Shown here piece after piece: positions 33,801-44,131 of a DNA stretch of 64,000 nt. Position numbers and translations under genes: made by a program. The notes under the pieces are model-generated. The model saw nothing but the letters and a program-made list of their open reading frames with translations. It was not told the origin of the DNA and did no database searches. Position 1 is the stretch's first letter. Every line of letters begins with the position of its first letter. Source of the DNA: Cerioporus squamosus (lineage: Eukaryota > Basidiomycota > Agaricomycetes > Polyporales > Polyporaceae); the NCBI GenBank assembly GCA_022592435.1, contig JABYQS010000034.1, positions 1 through 64,000 of the forward strand, in the 5' to 3' direction.

Positions 33801-35430
33801 ACGCGACCGTGCCGCCGTCCAAGGCGCCCACTCCTCCCCCTGTTGAGCCCGTTACGCCCACGAGGGCGACTCCCGCTGCATCCAAGATCCCCACGCCCAC
33901 CAAGGCAACGACCCCGACATGGGGATCGAAGGCGCCGACGCCTGCCGCACCATCAACTCCGGCATGGGGATCGAAGGCACCGACACCTGCTGCACCAGCC
34001 ACGCCGGCATGGGGCTCGAAAATCCCTACTCCCGCTGCTGGGTCCAAGGCAAACTCGAAAGCGGCTACACCGAAGGCGAACTCGAAGGCAGCTACCCCGA
34101 AGGCGCGCTCCAAGGCTGCAACGCCCCGTGCCGTGACCCCGCCTCCCGAACCAGAGCCCGAACCCGCACCCGCCCCGCGCGAACCTACCCCCGAGCCACC
34201 CGCACCTCCCGCACCCGAGCCCGAGCCCTTCCACGAGTCCTTCCATGCTCCTCACGAATCTGAGACTGCCCCGGTCTCCACGTTGTTCGGGGATGTGCCT
34301 CCCATCATATACCCCGCATCCGGAGGGAGCGAGGACGCGGTGATTCCTCCCCTTCCCGGTGACCTGCCTGGTGACATGCCTGGCGAGATGCCAGCAGACG
34401 GAGCACCAAACCCGGCTGGTGTCATGTCGCCCATGGCGGACCTATGGCACACGCCTGTGCCGGAGACCAACAATGCCGCGCCGACCAGCCAGGGCCTCTT
34501 CTCTGACTTCTTGTCCGGACCGTCCTGGGGCGGCACCACGACCTCGAAGTTCGGTTTGCCCGGCTTTGGTGGAGGCGGGAACAGCGGCGGCGGCGGCGGC
34601 GGTGGCGGCGGATTTGGCTTCGGTGGGTTCGGTGGCTGGGGTGGCACCAACAACGCTGCTGTCGAGGAGGATCAGCGTAAGAAGGAAGAGGAAGAGAGAC
34701 TCCTGCGCGAGGAGGAAGAGCGTGTCAAGCGCGAGGAGGAAGAGCGACAGGCTGCGGAGCAGAAGCGCCTGGAGGAGGAAGAGGCTGCTCGCAAGGCCGA
34801 GGAGGACAAACAGGAAGACGACTGGTCCTCTGGCTTCAAGAAGCCCGCGAAGAAGTTGACCAAGAAGCAGCAGCTGCTCGCTGATAAGGAGAAGAAGGCG
34901 GAGGAGCGTCGTCTTGCGGAGGAGGCTGAGGCCGCGAAGAAGAACGAAGAGGAGGCTGCTGCTGCTGCTCAGCAGCGGAGGAGCAAGCCGCCGAGTCCGC
35001 AAAGGCAGCAGCGGAGGAGGCAGCGGAGGCGCACAGAGCCACTGAGCTTGCTGATGCTGCACTTGCTACCGCCACAACCCCTGCCGAAGCTGCCCATGCC
35101 GCCGAGACCCTAGTCGACGCGCAACATGCCAACGCTGATGCGGCCGCTGCTGCCCAGGAGGCGGTTGCGGATGCTACCGAGGCGGAGAAGAAGGAAGAGG
35201 AGCTGGACGAGGCCTCGAGGGAGGTTGCAGATGCTCAGAAACTGTTGGAGGAGGCGCAGCAGGCTCAGGAGGACGAGTGGGCTATCCCCGTCAAACAGGG
35301 CAAGAAGAAGAAGGGTGCCGCGAGCGCAGCGGCTACTCCTGGTCTTTCGCGGGAAGTCTCCGAGGCACCCTCCGACGGCTTCAGCACCGCTGCTCCCAAA
35401 GGAAAGAAAGGCAAGAAGGGCAAGAAGTAA
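30869..35430 (+). CDS. Hsp70-like ATPase fused to a long disordered, charged tail
   Basis: The N-terminal 570-600 residues form a divergent Hsp70-type nucleotide-binding fold: phosphate-1 motif LALDVGTTFSGVSYAIL, phosphate-2 motif FIVADAGGGTLDISSYAI, and adenosine motif VWLVGGFAASPWLFSQL. It lacks a canonical substrate-binding domain and matches the Hsp70-like paralogs abundant in agaricomycetes. Those usually end near GPASIVYN. Here an intron (about 33052-33109, with a TACTAAC branch site) restores GKTRYGPASIVYNESGHRAE, and the frame runs on with no stop through Pro/Ser/Ala-rich sequence, tandem WGSKAPTPAAP repeats, a Gly-rich run and a Glu/Arg/Lys coiled coil (EEERLLREEEERVKREEEER). Near 34955-34977 the frame breaks by one base. 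The continuing frame reads EEAQQAQEDEWAIPVKQGKK and ends GKKGKKGKK at 35430. It is one fused gene, or two genes with an unseen stop. RNA evidence would decide. Confidence 0.7.
33910..34130 (+). repeat. In-frame tandem repeats in the Hsp70-like tail
   Basis: About three copies of a 14-16 residue unit around WGSKAPTPAAPSTPA are followed by three copies of a 9-residue unit around SKANSKAATPKA. They are in frame and differ mostly at third positions and single residues, so they expanded as coding sequence. A Gly run encoded by GGC/GGT codons follows at about 34570-34640. Confidence 0.75.
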
Positions 35431-36044
35431 GACACGAACTCTTGTGGCGACGACAACTGCTGGGCGTTGTCCGGGGCTGCACACGACCTGTACGACTTTT
35501 GGATGGCTCGACACGATCTGCCTGTTGTTGTATCTTTTGGATTGCTGGATCTGTACGCGTAGCATCTTGTTTCGATAGTATCTTTATCGCGCCTGCAAAA
35601 TGTATATAGAGCCCACAGCGTTGTTGGTTACGTGCTTCGAAATTACATGACCTCGAGCCCGACCATTCGCCGTCCATGTACACACCGCTGCAATGTACCC
35701 GTCCCAACTGCGCTTGCCAGACTCGTTACCACCGGCACATCCGTTACTGTCCGAACAGTGGTGAATCGTGACACCGTGTTTGTTCCGGATGACCATCCGT
35801 GCCACACAAGCCATCGGGAGCAGCATCTCTTCACGTATATCCAATCTGAACCCAAGCTTCGTAGTAACTGCCTTCCTGAACGTATCCAAACCGCCTAAGG
35901 TTGCCTCACGAACTCGGGGTCGCTTCACCTGTTCCCGTTCCGCCTCGCTGCCCGTCGCGTTCCCCGCGAACGCCCGGCAGCCCAGTGAGCGATGCCGTGA
36001 TGGCTAGCCACGAAGGCAGCCTCATCACCGCAGATGATGTGCCG
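35431..36044. other. Intergenic between Hsp70-like gene and MYND copy G
   Basis: About 600 bases. The right-hand part (about 35930-36044), read on the minus strand, is the decayed continuation of MYND copy G beyond its premature stop. The rest is the 3' region of the Hsp70-like gene. Confidence 0.5.
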
Positions 36045-37396
36045 TTAATATTCCTCCACCGCGTGAGCGTCGATCGCACATTGAATGGCGTGCACGCGTG
36101 CCGCCGAGGTGTCCTGGTCGTAGCTCGCAGCGTTCGAACGGGCCTGGCCGTCCCACGGGGAGACACAGGGCACGAGGAATCGCTCCAGACAGCGCAGGGC
36201 CTGCCACTCGGTCTTGATAGTGGAGCCGTCTCCGACACAGAACTGGAAGTGCATGACTGCGAACTGGCCGGGATGGAGGATTACGAGCGCCCTGTCTGCA
36301 TCCAGCACCTGAGACAGGCGCTGTCGAGGCTCAAGCTGGCAGCGCAGGCACAGAAGAACAATGAGTTGGTGCGCTCACGAAGTGGGGGGAAAGGCTGGAC
36401 ATACCTCTACACCGTCGAAGTTGGCTATGTACATGCGTGGTTTTCCGTCCCAGCTGCTCGAAGCAACCTGTAGGCTAGCATGCTTCCGGCTAATCGAAAC
36501 AGTCCAAGAGATGCCCATGAGTTTCGCAGACTCGCGGCACTGAACAATGGATGTGCGTGCTCACCCATGTTCATCTACATATGTGCTGGGCGTGTCGCTG
36601 TCGCGGTGTTTCTGCATGAGAAGCCGCACGCTCGTATCGTCCGGCGAGCTGAGCGCCTGGCTTCGCGCCGCGAGGACCAGAACGGGCCGTCCGTCCTTGC
36701 GCCTGTTCTGTACGAGCACTTGCACGGTGAGCAGGCAAGGTCCATGCCACGATGAGTGCTCGTGTTTGTCCGCATGGTGCCCAGAGAGTGCGGCGACCAG
36801 CATTATCTTGGACCTGGAGCTTTCTTCGCTCTGTCTCATAGAGAGAGAACTGGCGAGTCCCACGAGACTGCAGTACCGGGAGGATGTTCAGCATGACAGG
36901 TCCCATGGAGACGAGCATGGGGCTGAGACGACATACTCACCCCGCCTTCCTCGTGCCTCGGACGGATATCCAGCAGCCGACTCCGTCGCAAGATCGCCGG
37001 GCGAAGGTGGTGGCAGGGGCATGCTTCAGGGTGCCGATTGGCTCTGTGACGAATGCCGTGGTAAACAGTGGGACGGTGAACTCTGTGCACTCAAACCTAT
37101 GGCGGGCAATGTAGTCCGCCCTTTGGCATTGCTCATCGCAGTACCGAACCGACCTGTAGAGGTTGTGAGTCCGACAGCGGTCGAGTCGGGTAGAGTCGCA
37201 GAATCCAGAACACTAGTACTCACTTGCAGAGCGAGCATCTGCGCTTATCGCGGCCAACCGCCCCACAGTAGGTGCATTGACGGTTGACAGTGCGTTTGTG
37301 CAGCAGCAGCAGTCGGAGAGTTTCCTGCTGGCGTCGTTGCTCCTGTGATATAGTCGGTCCTCTTACGGTCATCCGCGACCTCCATGACTGGCTCAT
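36045..37396 (-). CDS. MYND-type zinc finger protein, copy G, early stop
   Basis: The start at 37396 (MSQSWRSRMTVRGPTIS) leads to a complete finger: CTYCGAVGRDKRRCSLCK, intron, YCDEQCQRADYIARHRFEC. Exon 2 ends DGVGCWISVRGTRKAG. Exon 3 carries LLTVQVLVQNRRKDGRPV, exon 4 DGKPRMYIANFDG, and exon 5 HPGQFAVMHFQFCVGDG with WQALRCLERFLVPCVSPWDG. All splice junctions keep the family's phases. The frame stops at AIDAHAVEEY (TAA, 36045-36047), where copy A reads EEYYRRD. Past the stop the same frame still reads RHIICGDEAAFVASHHG, clearly the family's C-terminal block, so the stop is a secondary mutation. Copy A is the closest relative by sequence (both have SSPDD and the SPWDG end) although it lies 33 kb away on the other strand. 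It may be a recent pseudogene or a tolerated C-terminal truncation. Confidence 0.72.
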
Positions 37397-38485
37397 CCTG
37401 TTGTTGGGCGGATGGGGTGTAAGGTGGGGAAGATTATTCAGCGAGGAGCAGATAAGGCGTGGCTGCATGCAACCACGAGGTAGTCTCAACAAGCACTTGA
37501 AGAAATCCAGTTGTCCAAACCAGCTGGAGACGATGGTCCGCCGCACGTGGGCAGCCTAGACAGGGATTTGTTCAGCGAGAGGTACTCAGTAGTATATGCT
37601 GTAGCTCAAAGCGTTACCAGTTTGGCACCTCATTGACCTCCTCGCAGGCGACGATTTCATGATCGCCCCGAGTGCTCCGTATGGGGTGCTATGTAGTATG
37701 TACCACAGTCGTTCAATGTCACGGATTGGAGCAACGTGGTCAAAATCTCAGAAGCATCGCTGAGCGTAGTATCGAGCATAACAGACTAGTGCTCAAGGGA
37801 GGTCGTGGGTATGCTGAACGAGCCTCGGAAGGAAGACAGAGGAAAGAAGGTGACAGGCTGAGGGGCCGCGCAGCGGCGTTAAGTACTACACGTGACGTCA
37901 CGCTCACATGATCGTGACATAGGTGGTTGCTCTGTCACGGTCGCGTTCGACTCGGAGTCGCAGTAGCCCCACGACCCTCACCTCGTCTTTGCGCAATCGA
38001 CAGTCGACCAAGATGTCTATATACTGTGCCTCCGCGCAATTTGAAACTTGGCATACGCTATCGGACCGGTCGCGGTACTGGACAAACCCTCCCTTCGCAT
38101 TCGGACTACTTAGTACTTCAAGTTCAGCTTGAGAGGGTTCCGGGCACTCGGCTGCCGGTATTGGTACTGGCAGAATCTTGCAAAGATAGACGGCATGCAA
38201 CGTGGTACGTACGAAGGCCGGGCTCCTTCCTTGTATACTGAGCTGTGTCCGCAGCCTTGTCAATACCAGGGTGCGAACTCTCGAGGGCTTCGTACTACCG
38301 TTCAACGACCTCTCCTCGTACCCTTGTCCGGGTCCGCGCTCCAACCTTCCCGACAGAAGCGGGCGTCAAATACACCCTCGAGCCTGGAAGTCGTCAAGGT
38401 TTCCACCCTTCTCGCGGCAGATCCTCTCACTGGGAAGGATGTTTGCCCTATCAGTACCTAGCCCTGCCTACGCATGCATGCTTAG
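37397..38485. other. Gene-poor stretch, one weak open frame
   Basis: A 146-codon minus frame (37904-38344) is open and compositionally plausible (SDSVCQVSNCAEAQYIDILV, then CRLRKDEVRVVGLLRLRVER), but it has no recognised domain, no splice partners and no promoter. I do not call it a gene. Confidence 0.3.
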
Positions 38486-38809
38486 CACGCGTTCCACAGC
38501 ACAGATTGGCAGCACTACGCGCGAAGAGGCTACCCACCCTCTTCGAGTTCGAACACAGCCATAACTAGTACTGGATCGACTTCGCGACCTCGATCCTCGA
38601 TCTCCGAAGACCCCCCAGATCCTGCTCCATCTGCCCAACAAGCTCAAGCCCTCCTCGAAGCTCAGGCTGCGGCGCGTCACCACGTACGATCCGTCTCCCC
38701 GAAGCCCTCAGCTTCCCGCGCCGCATCGACTGCCAGTCTGCCGTTCGTCCCAGAGATGATTCCAGAGCGCGCAGTAAGGAGTCGTTCGACTGCCGAACTG
38801 GATAGCTAA
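38486..38809 (+). pseudogene. Coding-like remnant, possibly of a retroelement or lost gene
   Basis: A plus-strand frame preceded by a good acceptor (CATGCTTAG at 38477-38485) reads HAFHSTDWQHYARRGYPPSS, then Ser/Pro/Ala-rich sequence with SISEDPPDPAPSAQQAQALL and EAQAAARHHVRSVSPKPSAS, to a TAA at 38807-38809. Its composition is typical of a real disordered protein segment and its two sister frames are not. No clear upstream exon or start could be joined. It may be a fragment of a deleted gene or a gag-like piece. Confidence 0.3.
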
Positions 38810-40369
38810 GCACCTTGGCACAGTGCATGCCCGTTGTCCTCGATACCCCGGGCCCGATGTCCAAGCAACCCGATGTGCATCCAAGCACGATTTGAGACTC
38901 GAGACTCGAGGCAACGCTGCCGCATGCACGGCCGCCCGCGCACTCCCGGCGGTCGATCTCTCGGTAGATGACGTCACAGAATAGCATTCAATCCGCAGGC
39001 AGCCGTTGCGGCGAGTTATCCGACGCCGCCCGTTACTGTACTTACTGACTGTACTTACGGGAGGCCCTGGCCTCGTGGAGCTGCGAGATCATGATGGTTC
39101 CTTGTTTCTGCTGTATCAGTCAAGTAATCTGGTCTGGACTCTGGAGAATTCAGACGACGCTGTAAGCTGTACTACCATCATACAAGCTCCACAAATTTCG
39201 CGCTAGCAACGACGAGGCACGTACGTACAGTATGTCGACATCATCGTACGCGTGAGTGAATTGCTCCCGTCCGCAGCGAAGCCTGCGGTTAACGTTCAAA
39301 CGTTCAACGTTCGGCGTTCGGGACGATTAGTGAAGTAGCACTGCAAGCCCTCGACTCGTAGTACTGGTGAACATTCGAAAGCGACAACGAGGAGAACGTG
39401 TCTTCAAGAATTGATTACTATTGGCTACAGCAGCGTTCTGTAGTCGTCCGAACGACCACGTGTATACGGTACGATTCAGAGGGAGAAGCAGCGCGTACAC
39501 CAACTGAAAACCGAACGGAACCGGGATAGAGAGCATGCATACACATCCACAAGGCTGCGCGCAGGAAGGTCTGGAGGGACTGTGAGGGGCATGAAACGAG
39601 AGGGGAGACGGGCATGGTGAGAGGAGGGAGCCAAAACCGTGTGGGTGTGGGTGTGGGTGTGAGTGACAGAGAGCGAGCGAAAGCGAGTGTGATCGAGAAA
39701 AACGGATGGATGCGCATTGGAGATCGTGGATGTGAGTCATGACAGTGGGTATGCGGGGAGACAATCAATACATGGGCGGGACGCAGGGTAGGGAACTATA
39801 TGACGACGAAGCTGGAGATGGGAGGCGGTAGATGGTAGAGGGAGATGATGGAACCGCATGGAGGAGGAGGGAGGGGAACCGGACTATGACAAGAGGACAC
39901 GAGGGACACCACACACCAAGACCGGGGGAAACAACTAAGCCAAGAAAACCGTTAATATCATGATGTGAAAGATGTACGCGCGTGAAGGGAAGTAGCAATG
40001 TGCGTCATAAAACAACAAGACCAACCGAAGCGGAACCATTGTATCCGGGGACAGGGGAGTGCATGATCGAAGGGCGAAAGCAAGATGGGGAGAACTGGAA
40101 GCCGAAGGCAACGGTCGCGGTCGGACACCTCTGTGCCCGCTCCCGCCTACGTGTATGAATGGGGCACGCAGGGGCACAGAGCGACCGGGAGCGTGCGCTC
40201 TAGGGAAGTTAACGAAGCGTCTGCTTTTAGACTGGCCAGCAGCCCGCGAGCGCCGAACGGAGGATGCGTGTATATGCCCAAGCCGAAAGGCGATCGAAAG
40301 TTGCAAGCGTGATGGGTGAGGGATAGAAGGGGAGACGACAGCGACCTAAACCCCCTCAGGGGGCCCAAG
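38810..40369. other. Intergenic with simple repeats
   Basis: It contains a run of imperfect ACGTTC hexamers at about 39292-39320 and a (GTGTGG)n microsatellite at 39640-39661. Frames here are short and repeat-driven. No gene is supported. Confidence 0.5.
39640..39661. repeat. GTGTGG microsatellite
   Basis: Between three and four tandem copies of GTGTGG/GTGGGT. Confidence 0.8.
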
Positions 40370-41548
40370 CTAAATGGACACCGGAGTCGACGATCGCGGT
40401 GCTGGTGCCGCCGACTTGTACCCGCTGTATCCGAACATGTCGTGTGCGAGAGAGGGAGACGAGTTGTTCTGGGTGAGGAAGATCTTCGAGGTGGTAGAGT
40501 CAGGCGTCCTCGATCGCCGCGATGCCTCGCCCAGCGCCAAAGTGTTCCGCTTCCACTTTGTGGTGTGCGCGGACGACCACGACTTGTGCTTGACCCGGGG
40601 CGGTTCCGCGTTGTCCTCGAGTTTCCGCCCCTCTACGCTCAGCTGCTCCAGCTTCTCCGCTAAGTCACTCAGACTCTCGCCCCGCGGTCGGCCTGGGGGT
40701 GTGTCTGGTGCCAACGCCGCCGCCGGATCGGCTGCACCGTTGCGGTGCAAACGACGTTTGACCAGACCTGGAGGAACGGGCGGGTCGCGGGAGTTAAGCT
40801 TGATGTGTGTGGGGGAGAAGCTGCGGGCGTCGCTCTTGACCTTCGCTGGGATCGCGCCGCCGTACGGGACAGATGGCATGTTCACAGGAGCGGACAGAGG
40901 CGGGACCGAAGGGAACGTCGCGAGGGGTGAGGAGTGCATGCCGCTCTGGGAAAACATGCCGTCATAATCGTGGTAGCTGACCTGGGGCGGGCACCCCGGC
41001 GGCGGGAAGGGATACTCGAAGCGCGGGGAAAGGTCGAATGGGGTGCCGACTATTGAGGAAGGCGAGTGAAGCACGAGGTCGCTGAGCTCGATGCGTGGCC
41101 TGATAATGGGCTGCGGGGGCGTGCTCTCGATCGAGTCCTTGAAAAGAGTCTGAATACGACCAGTGCGCGTTGGGCGTGTGGAGGATAAACCTACCTGAGA
41201 GACTACGTTCCCGACGTCCGCGGGGAGAAGGACGATATCATCCGTGTCTGGATCTGGGGTGGGTCCGGAGGAGTTGTCTTCGGGAGCGAGGAGGTCTGGA
41301 GTGGAGAGAGGGACGGAGACACGAGAATCGACCGGGACGCAGCTCGTGGAGGGAACGGTGGGCATCGGCCTTAACTGTCTGTGAACCTGTTGAGCGCACT
41401 GAACGGACACGACGCCTAGTGGAGGTGTTGAGACAGGCCGGGGGTGCTCGTTGGGGAAGCACTCGACTCGGGGAGCAGGAGTCGTGGGGAGAGCACTGAG
41501 CAGCAGCAGCCTGAGCTGATGGACCACTGGAGGTGCGACAGGCGGCAA
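40370..41548 (-). CDS. Hypothetical Pro/Ser-rich protein
   Basis: A long open frame, largely disordered. It has a conserved-looking acidic patch (DPDTDDIVLLPADVGNVVSQ), an amphipathic helix ESLSDLAEKLEQLSVEGRKL, and a basic C-terminal half with KHKSWSSAHTTKWKRNTLAL and SLAHDMFGYSGYKSAAPAP before the stop at 40370. A 45 nt GT-AG stretch encoding VGLSSTRPTRTGRIQ may be an in-frame intron, since GTAGGT opens it and TTCAG closes it. The frame's first ATG is at 41548, but a TATAAG box only 13 bases upstream makes that start unlikely. The ATG at 41365 (MPTVPSTSCVPVDSR) would fit better. No known domain is recognised, and function is unknown. It may be a regulatory or scaffold protein given its short linear motifs, but that is only a guess from composition. 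Confidence 0.65.
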   Translation of the reverse strand: MPPVAPPVVHQLRLLLLSALPTTPAPRVECFPNEHPRPVSTPPLGVVSVQCAQQVHRQLRPMPTVPSTSCVPVDSRVSVPLSTPDLLAPEDNSSGPTPDPDTDDIVLLPADVGNVVSQVGLSSTRPTRTGRIQTLFKDSIESTPPQPIIRPRIELSDLVLHSPSSIVGTPFDLSPRFEYPFPPPGCPPQVSYHDYDGMFSQSGMHSSPLATFPSVPPLSAPVNMPSVPYGGAIPAKVKSDARSFSPTHIKLNSRDPPVPPGLVKRRLHRNGAADPAAALAPDTPPGRPRGESLSDLAEKLEQLSVEGRKLEDNAEPPRVKHKSWSSAHTTKWKRNTLALGEASRRSRTPDSTTSKIFLTQNNSSPSLAHDMFGYSGYKSAAPAPRSSTPVSI

Positions 41549-41560
41549 GCAGCGGCGTGC

Positions 41561-41566
41561 CTTATA
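41561..41566 (-). promoter_or_regulatory. Likely TATA box of the Pro/Ser-rich gene
   Basis: Minus-strand TATAAG (CTTATA on the plus strand). Its closeness to the ATG at 41548 argues for translation starting further downstream, at 41365. Confidence 0.4.
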
Positions 41567-43638
41567 GGGAAATGTCCCTGACGATTCCTCACACCCGCGG
41601 CTGACGTAAGCCCCACGAGGTCCCCCCGATATGGCAGGTGAGGATTCCAGCGACGCCTTCTCCGCGTTTCCCCCGCCTTCGTGGGGTTTACCGTTCCGCT
41701 AGAGCACCGCCGGTCGCGTCGTCCTCCCTTCCGTCTTTCCGCAGTACAGCGAATGAGCTAGGGCCATCCAGCAGCTAGTCCCGCGCCGCGTCGTCGTTCC
41801 CGGGCTGACCTTGCACAGGTCGCGAGTCGTCGCAGGTCGTCGCTAGTCTCTCCATGCGCATGCCGAGCTCGATCAGCACCGACGTCATGGCTCAGCGAAC
41901 CATCCTCCCTCCGCACGCATCCGCTGTGTCGATCGCACCATCCTCCCCGCCCAGGTCTGGCATCCGCCTCGGAAGTGGCCGCCTCGTCGCGCTCGTTGCT
42001 GGCCAAGCTTTGTTCTCAGATTTCCGTCGCAGGACCGTCGCGCTGCAACTGTGGTTTTGCCAGGCTCGAGCCGCTCGACTGCCCTCCCCTGCCCTTCCCG
42101 ACGTGCCGCGGCAGGAGCGCGGCGTCCACCCCATCCCGTACGCGGTTGCCGGCGGCCGCAGCATTCTTCGCCTCGGACCCGAAAAGTCTAATGTCTCCAT
42201 GGGCTCCTTCCTGTCAATGACGAAGCTCAAGTGACCATCTCTTCATTCTTGCACTTATTACATCCTCGAAGGCTACTTACTTACTTCGATCTCCAAGAGA
42301 CCGCTCCCCGTTCCTCAGAGTCATACCGAGTTTCCTCTCTCTACATCACGCCATGGCGCCATGTGCGTCTGACACGCAAGGTTTAGGCGTGCGCTGCTCG
42401 TGGTCCTCGCCGGCGGGGTGTTGTTCACTCGTCAATCGATTATGCGACGGTAAGTTTGAGACGACCATGTTGTCATCGTGTCCTGATACAGTACCCCTTC
42501 GTATTCTAGACCTGGTTGCAGCTCGAAGACGGACTCACTGTTCGTCCCGCAAACTCCGGCTAATGCAGTAGACGTTTGTGAACTGGGCAACCACCCTGGC
42601 CGCGTTGTCTGCATGACTTGGACCGCATGCACGAGCCAGAAGACATTTCGGCCTTTTTACAGCTGTGCATGCCACCATCGACGCGCCTTTCTGACCTGCA
42701 CTCTCCGCCCTTCAAGTCCTATGCTCATCTCGGCCGCATACGTAGCTGCAGGGCTACTCGACTCGGAGCCGTTTGGAGCGGAACATTCTGCGATCATTCC
42801 GTCGAAATCCGGGCCGTCGGCCGTATGTTGCAACATTCCGCCGCCGCCCTCACCGCCTTCGCCCCCGACACGGGTCCTCGCTCGTTCGGCGGGCCCGACT
42901 CCCACCCGACATTGCACCAACCGCACGGCGCGAGACACAACAACTGCAATGCGCATACGACATTGGATTTGGACTAGTACACGAGCCTCGCTGCAGCTGG
43001 AGTAGTACTAGGCACGCTGCGCAGTTACAGTGACCGGGACGCTGGCGCCACCAGGCCAGGTCTCCTTCTACCCGCCGGACCCAAAAAGTAAATTCGCCCC
43101 TGTCCCCCCGCACTCGCGATCGTCATCACCCATCGCGCACTCTCGGGCCCGCGACCTCCCGCCCGGGGGGCCACGGAAAAGGCGGCATGCAGTCGGGAAT
43201 GCCGGCCGCACTCTCCGAGGCACCCTGCACAGCCTTCCGACCTTGCGGTTTGCTTCACCTTCCGGGGTGGGCGGGGTTGTAGCGGGTGTGCAGAATAGGC
43301 GTATGCCAAACATGCATAGTAACGAGCTGGCCAAGTGTCCATGCTCTGACGTTACAGTAAGTACTGTACGCTCCCTGTCCCTGGGGTTACGCAACTCTCA
43401 AGTCGCTGTGTACCCTCGAATCCTATCGCGCTGCTCCAAGCTACAAGTCGCTGGGTGAGGACGTTATGACATCAGTGTCAGCGTTTGCGCATCGTTGGCA
43501 TGGTGTACATCTTTACGAAACTTGACACCTTCTCCCGCCGGCGCGACACCGCGGCGGTAAGATGGGCTGAGTCTTGACCATAATCTCAGAACAGCGCGCA
43601 CGTGGGGAAACTTGCTAAGTTGCTTCTGTCAATGTACG
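41567..43638. other. Gene-poor region, no supported gene
   Basis: Overlapping GC-rich frames occur on both strands at 41854-42234 (plus 126 codons, minus 112 codons). Neither has a recognised motif, and I cannot decide between them. The rest holds only short frames. Confidence 0.4.
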
Positions 43639-43959
43639 TCACGGTACACAAGGCATTAGCCTCACTGGGGCAGCCAAGAGATCACGAAGGTCGAAGGTGA
43701 AGGCATTGTCCGAGTCATAGAGAGTTCGGCGCGAGTAATCATCGTGGATACCGACCACGGACTGTTCTTCCGAACGACAGTGAAGCGTAAGGTTTCGGAC
43801 ATAGAGCAGCATTGCATTGTCAGGGAGTCGTGAATCAGAAGACAATTCCCAATCTATCACTTCCATACATGATCGCAGCACATCTCTCCACGCGTGAGCC
43901 GTAACCCAAGCCAAAACGTGCTCAATCGTTTGTGGTAGAAAGCGTGAACGAGCGTTCAT
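43639..43959 (-). pseudogene. Fragment resembling the end of an F-box/LRR-type protein
   Basis: A 106-codon frame reads WRDVLRSCMEVIDWELSSDS, RLPDNAMLLYVRNLTLHCRS and EEQSVVGIHDDYSRRTLYDS, the sort of sequence seen inside long leucine-rich F-box proteins of agaricomycetes. It has no F-box, start region or partner exons, so it is best seen as a fragment. A decayed second copy lies immediately to the right. Confidence 0.35.
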
Positions 43960-44090
43960 GTGGATTCCGACGCTTCCTCCGAACGACAGTCAAGGTGTCG
44001 GACATAAACCAACGTGCATTGTCAGGGACCTAATAAGAAGACAAACTTCAATCTTATACATCGGAGGAGGCTTCATCGCAGCACAGTCCA
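43741..44090. repeat. Imperfect direct duplication, spacing about 210 bases
   Basis: The sequence around CCGAACGACAGTGAAG, GGACATAGAGCAGCATTGCA and CATTGTCAGGGA (about 43770-43835) recurs as CCGAACGACAGTCAAG, GGACATAAACCAACGTGCA and CATTGTCAGGGA (about 43978-44030). Both are followed by AGAAGACAA and ATCGCAGCACA. The second copy has stops in the frame that is open in the first. Confidence 0.6.
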
Positions 44091-44131
44091 GTATCCTGGG
44101 TATCCACTACTCTGACCAGCATTACCACGCC

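Noticed and set aside
41854..42234. Overlapping 126-codon plus and 112-codon minus frames
   Set aside because: Both are GC-driven, mutually antisense and without motif or splice support. No basis for choosing either.
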